From assembly GCA_028023455.1 (NCBI GenBank), contig JAQFVV010012398.1:6720682-6784681 (forward strand): DNA of 64,000 nucleotides, given 5' to 3'. Every line of letters starts with the position of its first letter. Positions within the stretch are counted from its first letter, which is position 1. A program made the position numbers and the translations under genes. The notes under the pieces were generated by a model that was not told the DNA's origin, did no database searches, and was given only the letters and a program-made list of their open reading frames with translations. Origin of the DNA: Epiperipatus broadwayi. Taxonomy: Eukaryota; Onychophora; Udeonychophora; Euonychophora; Peripatidae. Below, piece by piece: positions 1 to 9,731 of this stretch.

Positions 1-1737
1 AAATAATATTTATAAAAAATTACCAGTATGAACAAGTGAATCTCACTTTAATAAGTGCTGACTGCACTAATTACCAGAGATGACTAGCCTGTTTTCTAGA
101 ACATCTTTTTCTGCAAAATGTTTTATTTAAATAGATTATTGTAGAGGAGGACAAAAAGGATGAAATACCTGTAAAAATGAACTCTTATAGCCAATGCTTT
201 CTAAAAGACCAGATCTACAATCAAATACATTATTATAATTTCACCTGTGTATACTAAGTAACATGAAAAAAATCTATCCAACAAGAATATGGACAGCACT
301 TTTAGAAGAATCAAACACTAGCTGTTAATTCATAGAGGTATCAATTGTGACATTTAGGAAAATGAATCTGAAATATATGTGCACACATAACAAAAAATCC
401 AAAGTTAATACATACTTGGAATTATGAACTTAAATGAGCTTTAAAAATCAGAGGTGAAAGTATATTTTGTTTATTGATATTTTTTGTTGTTGTTATTTCA
501 TGTCCATTAAGGCATTAGTTATCTGTGTATTTTTTGAGATTATTTTCTTTTATATCATTATGTACATACATTTTTAAATTTTAATATTATTGTATGTATT
601 GAAAAAAATGCTAATTTATTTCATTGGGGGATGGTTCAATTTTAAAAATTATCCATTTGTAATTTAATTTTTATTGATATTAAATTATTGATTTTTATTA
701 AAATGCCTATTTACTTATTTCTGGCTGCATTCCAAAGTAGTTATATATTCTTATAAGTGTATGTGTGTGTGCTTTATGAAAAATAATTATCAAAAGAGAG
801 ATTAATAAGCTAGTGGTTATGGATAATACTAGTCTAAGGAAAAATAATAGTAATCATAATGAGGGTTAGTTTATCATGTGGTATAAAATGCCATGGTAGT
901 TAAAATCGGTGACACTCATTAATTATAAATATTTCATTATCACATGATCCATTGGCTAATCTCCAACAAATTATAATAAAACATAGTTAAACTCTCATTA
1001 AAATTATATATGATGATAAAATAGATAATCCATCTAGTACATTTGATTACATAACTGAGGTTGTGTATATGGATTCAGAAAGAGCAATAGGACATACTGT
1101 CTGACTCATACATATGTTTTTAATAAAAAAATTAATAAAAATTAACAACAATGATTATAAAAAATGACATTTGTGTGGTTTTCATGGGAAAGGCACATCT
1201 CATTTATTTCTAAAGATCATTTCAAAAAGTCTTTTAAGAAATGAAAAATTTTATTGCTTTTATTACAAAAATTAAATTAAAATGAAATATAATGAAGAGC
1301 TATAAATGAAAAGAGCATTGCAATTCTTGAAAAGTAAAATCATGGCAAAAGAAGTTTAAAAACAGTATTGCAAATGTTAAATAAGCAAACAAAATTATAA
1401 GCATGTAATATATTTAGATAGTTTTGTATTCCAGTTTAGTGTATATAATCAGGCACATAATCATTGCAAATAAATCTTATATTTTACATTTTAATCTTTA
1501 TCTTTTTTTACTCTGAAAATAGAAATGTCATACTCATTTATACTTAGCTATTAATAAAAAAAGATAATTGAAGACATTGATTATCATTTGACCTTGTGCT
1601 GTTTTTTAAAAAATACTATTTATATTTTTCATGGAACAAAACAATGGATAATATATATATATTGTTGTTTAAGGAGATTGCCTTGATTATAGGTTGAGAT
1701 TGTGATAGCTTAAGGGTTTATTGTTATATATATATGT
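1..1737. other. AT-rich stretch without recognisable gene
   Basis: No open reading frame of note, no coding-like codon pattern and no repeat I recognise on either strand. It holds only short A/T runs and short TA runs near 1,652-1,665 and 1,725-1,745. I see nothing else to annotate. Confidence 0.5.
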
Positions 1738-1782
1738 ATGTTATATATAGAGCTCACAAATAAGCTCTTAACAAGCTTTGCA

Positions 1783-1845
1783 GAATATCCCCAACTCCAG
1801 ACCGGTTTCTGCTACTGGCTTCCTCAGTGAGGTGCTAGGATATTC
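1783..1845 (-). ncRNA. Type I hammerhead ribozyme candidate (family 1, copy A)
   Basis: On the minus strand the order is: outer stem I strand GAATATCC, inner CTCA, conserved core CTGAGGA, a weak stem II, conserved core GAAA, a self-complementary stem III (ACCGGT), the cleavage triplet GTC, then TGGAG and the second outer strand GGATATTC. All invariant core positions (CUGANGA, GAAA, NUH) are present. The outer helix is a perfect 8 bp, and the A before CTGA pairs with the T after the cleavage site. Stem II is only about 2 bp with an A/A mismatch, which is the main weakness. Predicted cleavage is between 1,800 and 1,799. The very short stem III is like that of the newt satellite hammerhead. Confidence 0.65.
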
Positions 1846-2132
1846 AAGCATTAGATTTAAAAATATGAAGACAAGCCCAGAACTCTATCTAATGGATAAC
1901 TATTAAGTAAAATATCTAAAATTTTCAGACATTCATATATCTTCCAATCTAGCTATCTAACTTAAATAGCCATATGGGGACTGAACCAAGTTCAGATACA
2001 TCATATATTAATAACTTTAGCAATATAAATTTGCTAAAGCTTTAATAGCAAAAAATAAAATTACAAAGAAATCAAGTCACATGACCTAATTTAACAAGCT
2101 TGTATTACAAATGTTATATATAGAGCTTGCAA

Positions 2133-2183
2133 GAATATCCCCAATTCCAGACCAGTTTCTACTACTGGCTTTCTCACTGAGGA
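2133..2183 (-). ncRNA. Decayed hammerhead-like copy (family 1, copy B)
   Basis: This copy aligns base for base with copy A over its 3' part: GAAA, a TGGTC cleavage region and the GGATATTC stem I strand. The first core reads GTGAGAA instead of CTGANGA, and the partner strand of the outer stem is missing where the sequence diverges after 2,183. It is probably inactive, but it marks the second end of the 350-nt monomer. Confidence 0.45.
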
Positions 2184-2559
2184 AAACTACTTAGAGCAAG
2201 TCAGACCAGGAGAATTGGATGATATAAGAGATAAATTAGGCAACCATCAATCATCTCTATAAAACATAGAAAGTAATAATAAAAAAATTAAGAAGTGATA
2301 TATAACAAGTTGGAAGAAATAATAAATTATTAAAGCAAGAGATACATAAATGTTTTAAGAAACAAGAACAAAATATAGATCTTAAAATATCCATGATGTT
2401 AAAAGATAGTTGATAGGGATGAAGGTTATTGATGATTATATAGATAATGCATGTAAGCCTGTATATTCAGAGGATAAATGCCAAAATAAAATTGAAAATG
2501 ATATCATTGTTTGGTGAAGAAAATAATAGACAGACACAGAACCTAGAGAAAGTTAGAGA

Positions 2560-3460
2560 GAAATAAATAAACAATAATATAGCTAGGTTTATCCAATTAA
2601 AATTGTTTAGGGGAAGTATGATGAAAATCCCAAATAGTACTTGAGTGATCTGGAGAGTTGTTTTCATCAAGTTGCTTAAGTAAAATCTCATTTAAGTTTG
2701 TCTGCTAAGCACTGGTGGAAACTGTATTCTAGAAGACAGAAACATGGTGATTTAAAACATATCTTGTTAAATAGCTTTTGGGGTGAAAAAAAATAGGACA
2801 ACATGAAATATCAAATTATTAGAATAAATATAGTCCTAATAAATATAAATATATGCCTTTTTTATGCAAGCAGCTAAATTAAAAATGCTGACTGAATTTT
2901 TATTGAAAAATTTAATAATCCAGATAGTCAGGAGAAACTTGCCAAAGTATATTGAGCAGACATTAAATGCTGCTCACAGTCATACTGTTGAAGAGATATC
3001 TGAAATAATATAAGTGCTCAGGGTAAGTGAGATATCTTGGAAAATAATTATAAATATAATAAAGGCATCTGGACATATAATTTTTCCCATGTAACATTTA
3101 GTAAGAATAGAAAAAATAGAGATTTTTCTATAATGCATAGAAGCCTTATATCAGTGGTAAAAGAATAAAGTACCCTTAGAAGTTATAATAGATCAAAAAA
3201 TGGTCTGTGTGCAGGAGGAAGTTATCCTTCCAGCATATCAACTAAAATGGAGGATGATCAATATGATAGAGTGATAGAAGATTATATGATTGTAATTTGT
3301 CCTGAAATTAATATTGTTACACAATGTGTATTAGTTAAGGCTCCTATTAGATTCAGGAAGCCAAATTTTAATTATTTCAGAAAAGTTATACATTGGAATT
3401 ACTGAATCAAACTTGGAATTTCCTGGGTTATTGTTGAGACAAATTCATGTTATCATGAAT
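2560..3460 (+). pseudogene. Decayed Gypsy-like gag-protease remnant
   Basis: Plus-strand reading recovers pieces of an LTR-retrotransposon Gag. From 2,617 it reads YDENPK, a stop, then YLSDLESCFHQVA, a stop, then LSAKHWWKLYSRRQKHGDL and HILLNSFWGE. That is the A..WW and F(W) pattern of the Retrotrans_gag domain. Near 3,341 a retropepsin-like active site follows, LLLDSGSQILIISEK (the DSG triad). Several stops and frameshifts separate the parts and no reverse transcriptase is seen. The LLxSFWxE stretch matches the minus-strand Gag at about 5.8 kb, so the two are relatives. It abuts the LTR at 3,541. Confidence 0.55.
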
Positions 3461-3540
3461 AAATAATGTAAAGCAAAATTTTTAGCTCAATAGGTATGAT
3501 TAAATGTTCATATCTATTTAATTAGTATGTAACAAATTCA

Positions 3541-4371
3541 TGAGGGGTTATTATATATAATGGCGGCCATAGTTCTTATTAATTTAATTGAAAAATACTT
3601 CATTTAACTTTCTACCATTATACTCCCATAATTAAGTTATTTATTTTATATAACTATTTATTTAGAAAGAAAAGGAAGAAAATCATAGAAAGTGCAAAAC
3701 TCTATTTTAAAATCAAGATTTAAATTGCTAGATATTCTATTATAAAACTTTCCAAACTTTAACTTAGTTTTTTTTTTATATACATATAAAAGAAAGATCC
3801 TTATCAAATGCCAGTATATTTTAGTCAATGAAGGGTTACAAATTTAAAGTTATATTTTAATGAGCGTGAAATAAAATGCTCACATTTATATTTTAGTACT
3901 AAGAGAGAGTACATTTTGACAATATGTATTAAAAAATTATTAAATAGCATTGGCTTAGTGGTGAATGGGTTAAATTTCAACTAAATAAATAAAATATCCA
4001 ACCACTTGTTCTTTTTATTAATTCAAATTTTATAAAGGTGAAGTTACTATTTTTCTGCGGATTTTCAGTGATAGTTGAGCTTTCCTAAGATATATATTTT
4101 GCAGAGGGTTTCTTTTTTAAATTTAAAGGTCGTTGACCGTATTTATATGGTATCGTGCCTCGGGTGATCTACTGGGCCGCTCAGCATAAATTACAGAGCT
4201 TCTTTTGCCAAGTTTGCTTAGGTTAACATACCTACATTCGGGCCTTCTGAACAATAAATAAATTTTTCAGGATCTCATGTCGATCTCAGTTCCTTAAATG
4301 TACGTAACTGGACATAAGCAACAAAAACTCCGATCCTGAATCCAGGTCATGCATTTAGTGAATGGATTCCA
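3541..4371 (-). repeat. Long terminal repeat, minus orientation (left arm)
   Basis: An 831-bp unit that begins TGGAATCC and ends CCCCTCA on the minus strand (TG...CA). On that strand it is preceded by a polypurine tract (AGAGAGAAAAA), directly after the TAG stop that closes the minus-strand frame at 4,381. It contains a TATA-like box (CCATATAAATAC, minus strand, about 4,140-4,155), as expected of an LTR promoter. A copy of roughly 95% identity lies inverted at 7,906-8,736. It is the 3' LTR of the minus-strand gag-protease element to its right. Confidence 0.65.
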
Positions 4372-4380
4372 TTTTTCTCT

Positions 4381-4803
4381 CTAACCTGAAAGCCTATAAT
4401 ATGATTTCATTGTCCATATGATGTGTCCTGGTCGTACCTCGGGGATCTTGTAAAAAAAATTTACTTTTGAATGGAGCACTCTATTTAAACTATTTTTTTC
4501 AATGGACCTTCCTCTCTGGGCCTTGTTATTAGCTCTCTGAGCTGTGTCCACTTTATTACCATGTCTTCTATCAATTCTTTTGCTAGAAGTCAAGTTGAAA
4601 TTCCTTATTAATGGTGCTCTGTTCTTTAGCTGTTTTCTTCGTATGTGTTCTGATGATGAAACTGGCTCATGGTCAGATCTCTTGGTCAATGATTTTGGTA
4701 TGGGTAAATGTGGTTTCAAACCTAGAATTGTGCTGCCACTTGATAAAGTAGTTTGTTTTCTGATGACCTGCTGTGGTGCATTTTGGAAATATCTCATGAT
4801 CAT
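4381..4803 (-). CDS. C-terminal frame of LTR element (probable Pol tail)
   Basis: A 140-residue basic frame that stops directly in front of the polypurine tract and 3' LTR, which is where the end of a Pol polyprotein lies. It follows the protease frame with no room for reverse transcriptase, RNase H or integrase, so the middle of pol looks deleted. The stretch FFYKIPEVRPGHI has a vague likeness to the C-terminal part of some integrases, but I cannot identify a domain with confidence. It is rich in Arg, Lys and Asn. Confidence 0.35.
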   Translation of the reverse strand: MIMRYFQNAPQQVIRKQTTLSSGSTILGLKPHLPIPKSLTKRSDHEPVSSSEHIRRKQLKNRAPLIRNFNLTSSKRIDRRHGNKVDTAQRANNKAQRGRSIEKNSLNRVLHSKVNFFYKIPEVRPGHIIWTMKSYYRLSG

Positions 4804-6344
4804 TAAAATTGATGAGTAAAATGCTTGAAGGCAAGGTGGGGTGTGCTCTGTCCTTCTATCTCTAATTCCATCTGGCCTTTTGTTTTATTTTCTGCTTGTT
4901 CAGGATTAGTTGGTTCCTGTATACAGCTTATATTGGTTGTCTCTTGGGTTTTCCATTTGTGAAAATCTAACTTCTTGTTGTAAAATGTAAACTTATTTTC
5001 CCTATAGTTTATCCCTGAGTCATGTCTTTCTAAGAAGTCTGACCCTAACAATACATCATAAATCAAGCCCGGCATTATCTGAAATATATGTTTTACATTT
5101 GTTGCTCCTATCTTGATATCCAGTCCCAAACGATGTGTTCCTATGTTGGCTTTTTCTCCGTTGGCCAAGGTAGCATAAGATTTTCTCGGTGAGATCGGTA
5201 GTACATGAGTTCCTACTGTTGCATCCCACCATTCTTTTGATACCAGTGACACTTGACTGCCAGTGTCTATTAAAGCTGTAATTGGGACATCTTCTAACAG
5301 TGCTTTAATTGTGGGGCACTCCAAGAGTGGTGGTCTGTGATCATCTTCCAGTTCGCACATGAATGCTGATGCCACTCTTTCATTTCCCTCAATAATTTCT
5401 TCTGTTTCATCCTGGAGTTCTATCTGGGGTATATAAATTATAGGACCCATATTTTTCTGGAATTGCTGTGTGTTTTGATCATCATCATAGCAGTTCCTGA
5501 CTGCTGCCATCTGTATTTTGGGTGTGTCAATTCTTTTTCCTTTGTCTGCATGCTCTTTATTTAGGTTGCCAAAATCTATAGCAGTTAGTAAGTCTACCAC
5601 CTCATCAATACCACAGTTGCGGCAGCCCAGCATCAATTGTTGTATGTGGAAAGGCATATTGTACCTTATTGTCCAAATAATCTGCCCCTCCGATAAGTGG
5701 AAAGCAATCAATGATTTTAACAAAGACCCTTGCGACAAGAAAAACTGGGTGTGAGTTTTTCCCTTTGAAGTGCAGTACTTTTCTTGAGATATACAGTGCA
5801 TTATTCCATCTTGCCTCTCTTCACTCCAAAAACTTTTAAGTAAGGCAATGTGGTAATCTGCAAATGTTACTGGTTTGTTACTTATACAGTCCCACCAATT
5901 TCAGGCAGATTCATGTAAATGATTAACTGCAACTGATAACTTTTCAGCTTCTCTGAGTTCCTGGAACATGAACAGCTCTTGTAAACTTTGCAAGTGTGCC
6001 ATGGGGTTTTCTCCTATGTCACCCCAAAAAGTTTTGATGTGGATAAATCTTGCCACCATTGGGTTGTCTGTTCTTTCCATGACTTTTATGCCTTCTTTAT
6101 TTTCACATTAAGTAGTTTCTTTTTTCACATTTTGAAGATTCTCATTTCTTGGCTGATTCTCTTGTGTCATTTTTGCTTCATTTTGTCTCTCTTCTTTCAT
6201 CTTGTTGATTTCTGCTTTATATTGTCTACATTCTTCTTTGCATTCTTCTATTTTTTGTAACATAGTTTCCATCAATTTCCGTACCCATTGTGGTTCTGGT
6301 GTATCTATGTCTCTGGTCCTTATAATTGGCGTTGGTCTTCCCAT
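4803..6344 (-). pseudogene. Gypsy-like Gag-protease with internal stop, pol missing
   Basis: Reading leftwards on the minus strand. First comes a 78-residue Gag N-terminus (6,344-6,108) with a Glu/Lys-rich coiled-coil-like stretch (QKIEECKEECRQYKAEINKM). Then, after a frame change, comes a Gag core with LREAEKLSVAVNHLHESA, a TGA stop at 5,901-5,903, NWWDCISNKPVTFADYHIA and LLKSFWSEERQDG. A 332-residue open frame follows and carries a retropepsin: active site ALIDTGSQVSLVSK at about residue 177, and a flap/C-terminal motif IYDVLLGSDFLERH. This is a family-typical layout for a Ty3/Gypsy-like element. Reverse transcriptase, RNase H and integrase are absent before the end frame at 4,381. No CCHC knuckle is seen. 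The copy cannot be autonomous, although the protease frame itself is intact. Confidence 0.7.
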
Positions 6345-7905
6345 AACTTTTCTGAAAGTGACATATCTGTGTCATCTTTGTTTTTCTGTAGTCCTCATGA
6401 ATCCATGTCTCCTTCTGGGCTATACATCTTTTCTAGAGAAATACGAATAGATAAAAGAAAATATATAAGAAAAAAATATTTGGTATGCTGTTGTTTTTAG
6501 TCTTTGTACTAAAACTATTCTTAAAGTTTGTCTTATTTTTCTACTTTTACTTTTCAAAAATTTGCTTCACTCTCCCAACCATTTCTGCAACTGTCGTCAT
6601 TTTTAACCTGCCAGCTTTCTATCTATCTCTTATCCTATGCATAGTTCCTGCCCTATCCATGTTTATTTACATATTTACTACCCTGTTCTGTGTGTTATAT
6701 ATGTGACTATAACTCTGTGTATTTGATATACACTTCAATAAAATATGATTACTACTGCGGGGAGGTGGGGGTAAAAAATTATACTTGAGCCCATCTTTTC
6801 TCTGCTCCTTGTTTGATCACTCTGACTCTCTTCCTAGTAAAAGAAAGAAAAATACATTAATATCTGATTTGGTTTTAATTTTCAACTGAACTGATTGATT
6901 TCACATCTTGTAAACTATACAACTGATAGCAAACACAGACAGTGCAAAAGAAAAATATATAAACCTCTGTCATTTGCTATATTTATTAAAAAAAAAAAAA
7001 CACACAAAAATTTTTTTCTTCTGATCATGAAATTCCTATTATTATATCTCAGGGTCTATCTCTAAACAGTAAGGCCGCACTTGGGATGCCAGATTATACA
7101 AAAAAAAAACTGTAATGGTAAGAAAAGTAGAGCTGCTTTAACCTAACCTAGAAATGTAGATAGAGGGGGTTCGAACCTCACCTACTCCTCTAGATTGCTA
7201 CTAAGCGACTTACTCCCCAAACCTCACTAGAATTTAATCTTAATGTATGCCCGGTGGTCAGGGAGAGAAGAGACCACGAAAAGGAATTTTTACATATATA
7301 ATGATCAGATGTACATATGTATGTTACAAAAGAAAACAATACTAAGTGGTTTTATTTATAGTGAATGAAAGATAACACAAACTTTTATTATTTACATTAA
7401 AAGAATTCATACAATGTTTTATTAATAGTGTCAGGCTATTTTCACTGCAACCGGATAGACATATTTGAAAGATCCATTGATCGTAATGATAAGAACAGAC
7501 AAAATTTTACATTATCATTTCTTTCTTTAAAATATTCCAGCCAATGGAAGTGTTACATAAAAGAAATCAAGAGAGAGAGAGAGAGATGATTCCTTAACTC
7601 TGTGGTTGGAAAACATAGAAATAAATAGGTGGACAAACTCAACTAAACACTTTGGACAGGTTTAAATCACCACCCTACTTATGATTTAAGAAGAATGATA
7701 AAGTGACCCCAGCAGGAATTTCCAGCTATAATTGAAACATTTCGATGATATTTTGAGAAAGATTTCCTAATAAATATAAATATATAAGACCATGCACACA
7801 GGCGATAGCATATAGTGGGCTGTGAGGCTGGAGACATAACAGTTACCAAGAGGTTACCACAAGACTGGATAGCTCTCTGTCTCTAAACTAGGTTAGAGAG
7901 AAAAA
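6345..7905. other. Spacer between gag remnant and inverted LTR, with possible primer-binding site
   Basis: No gene. On the minus strand 7,091-7,075 reads TGGCATCCCAAGTGCGG, which has the form of an LTR-element primer-binding site (TGG...CCCAA), placed upstream of the gag start. The sequence beyond it does not match the LTR at 3,541-4,371, so the original 5' LTR seems lost or replaced. A polypurine tract (agagagaaaaa) at 7,895-7,905 leads directly into the plus-oriented LTR. There is a short GA run at 7,571-7,586. Confidence 0.4.
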
Positions 7906-8736
7906 TGGAATCCATTCGCTAAATGTGTGACCCGGATTCAGGGTCGGAGTTTTTGTTGCTTATGTCCAGTTACATACATTTAAGAAACTGAGATTGACAT
8001 GAGCTCCTGAACAATTTATTTATTTTTCAGAAGGTCTGAATGTAGGTATGTTAACCTAAGCAAACTTGGCAAAAGAATCACTGTAATTTATGCTGAGCGG
8101 CCCAGTAGATCACCCGAGGCACGATACCATATAAATACAGTCACGACCTTTAAATTTAAAAAAGAAACCCTCTGCAAAATATATATCTTAGGAAAGCTCA
8201 ACTATCACTGAAAATTCGCAGAAAAATAGTAACTTCACCTTTATAAAATTTGAATTAATAAAAAGAACAGGTGGGCGGATATTTTATTTATTTAGTTGAA
8301 ATTCAACCCATTCACCACTAAGCCAATGCTATTTAATAATTTTTTAATACATATTGTCAAAATGTACTCTCTCTTAGTACTAAAATATAAATCCGAACAC
8401 TTTATTTCACGCTCTTTAAAATATAACTTTAAATTTTTAACCCTTCATTGACTAAAATATACTGGCATTTGATAAGGATCTTTCTTTTATATGTATATAA
8501 AAAAAAAACTAAATTAAAGTTTGGAAAGTTTTATAATAGATATCTAGCAATTTAAATCTTGATTTTAAAATAGAGTTTTGCACTTTCTATGATTTGCTTT
8601 CTTTTCTTTCTAAATAAATAGTTATATAAAATAAATAACTTAATTACGGGAGTATAATGGCAGAAAGTTAAACGAAGCATTTTTCAATTAAATTAATAAG
8701 AACTATGGCCACCATTGTATATAATAACCCCTCCCA
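7906..8736 (+). repeat. Long terminal repeat, plus orientation (right arm)
   Basis: An inverted copy of the LTR at 3,541-4,371. It begins TGGAATCC after a polypurine tract and ends near CCCCTCCCA, with the same TATA-like box (about 8,125-8,140). It represents the 3' end of a second, plus-oriented copy of the same family, whose coding part is not present to the left. Together the two LTRs form an 830-bp inverted repeat around 3.5 kb. Confidence 0.65.
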
Positions 8737-9620
8737 TTACGATATATAAGAAAGCAATTAATGAAATATAATTTCACAAGATTCGAATACATAGATTTAA
8801 AAAAACATATATATATAGAAAAGCATAAATATACATTGAAATTGCAAATTACACAGATATTTTAATAATTTATGGGAACGTTACCGGTAACTAGATGGGT
8901 GGGTCAAAATGAGTTCATTTGATGTTTCCCCGCAGGTCTTCTCGGTTCTTCAAATTTGTTTTTCCATGTTTTTGAGGGCAGATTTTCATGGATACAGGGC
9001 AGATACTTTTGTTCTCTGGCTGGCTTACATGATTATGACTCCTGCATCAGGAACAGCTCAGGAGAGCGAAGGCAAAGAAGTTACCCCTGCATTTTTGCAG
9101 AGCAACACATTTCTGGATTCTTTTATTTGTATGCTGAAAAAATAGAGTGCAGCTTGAAGTAAGTACAGCAAGCAAGAGTTCGCTATATTGTCCAATCTTT
9201 CAGCAAAATTTCTTCCAACAAAATTCTTAAGATTTCTCTCTGACCTTCAGCACAGGTTACCAGCAAGCATAAGACCAAGAACAAAAGAAAAGTTCTTTAT
9301 TTATACCCTTTTTCCATTATGTTTTTAATCTGCTAATTAGTAGCGAATCATGCCCGTTGTTTCAAATTTTTCCTGTTATCTATTTTTATCTAATTCAGAA
9401 AAATGTTTTACTAATTAAATTCCTTTTCCTAATGGATTCTATTTAATTAAGAAAATTTATCTTATCGAATTCTTCCAACATATATTTTAAAAATAGTTGC
9501 AAATATAATTTTAACTTTCTATATTTTATTTTATTAAATCTTTTCTCTTTAACACAATTCCTTCTTTAATTTAGGCAACTATTTGAGAAAACGATAAATT
9601 TAGTTTAAAAAAGAAACATA
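8737..9620. other. Less AT-rich stretch, possible fragment of another LTR
   Basis: On the minus strand, sequence starting TGTTGGAAGAATTC at 9,481 is followed by a TATA-like box (GGTATAAATAAAG, about 9,308-9,296) and then an AATAAA signal (9,127-9,122). That is LTR-like order, but I cannot find the other end or a partner copy. A 78-codon plus-strand frame at 8,909-9,145 shows no domain and is probably chance. Confidence 0.25.
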
Positions 9621-9676
9621 CATTCACTGTGGTTGGACTTAGGGTCTTAGTTAGTCCACAGTGAATGGTGAAGCCA

Positions 9677-9726
<50 letters not shown>
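9621..9726. repeat. Hairpin plus TA microsatellite
   Basis: The words cattcactgtgg and ccacagtgaatg face each other across about 20 bases (9,621-9,666). They are followed at once by an uninterrupted TA run (9,679-9,726). Confidence 0.7.

Positions 9727-9731
<5 letters not shown>

Larger units (their letters stand above)
1738..2190 (-). repeat. Tandem dimer of hammerhead-ribozyme repeat (family 1)
   Basis: Two partial copies of the same sequence lie in direct orientation 350 bp apart. The shared part runs from a 'ttatatatagagct' start through 'gaatatcccca', 'ccagacc' and 'tactggct' to a 'tca.tgagg' end. Reading the minus strand, each copy contains a hammerhead-type fold, so one complete 350-nt monomer lies between the two cleavage sites. 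The monomer also holds a short inverted motif (gaac...gttc, near 1,981-2,000) that recurs in the related copies at 21.2 kb and 31.65 kb. Such direct dimers are the expected genomic form of retrozymes, which are small non-coding retroelements that spread through circular RNA. No protein is encoded. Confidence 0.6.

Noticed and set aside
8909-9145. 78-codon plus-strand frame
   Set aside because: No domain, no splice or promoter context, and it overlaps LTR-like signals on the other strand.
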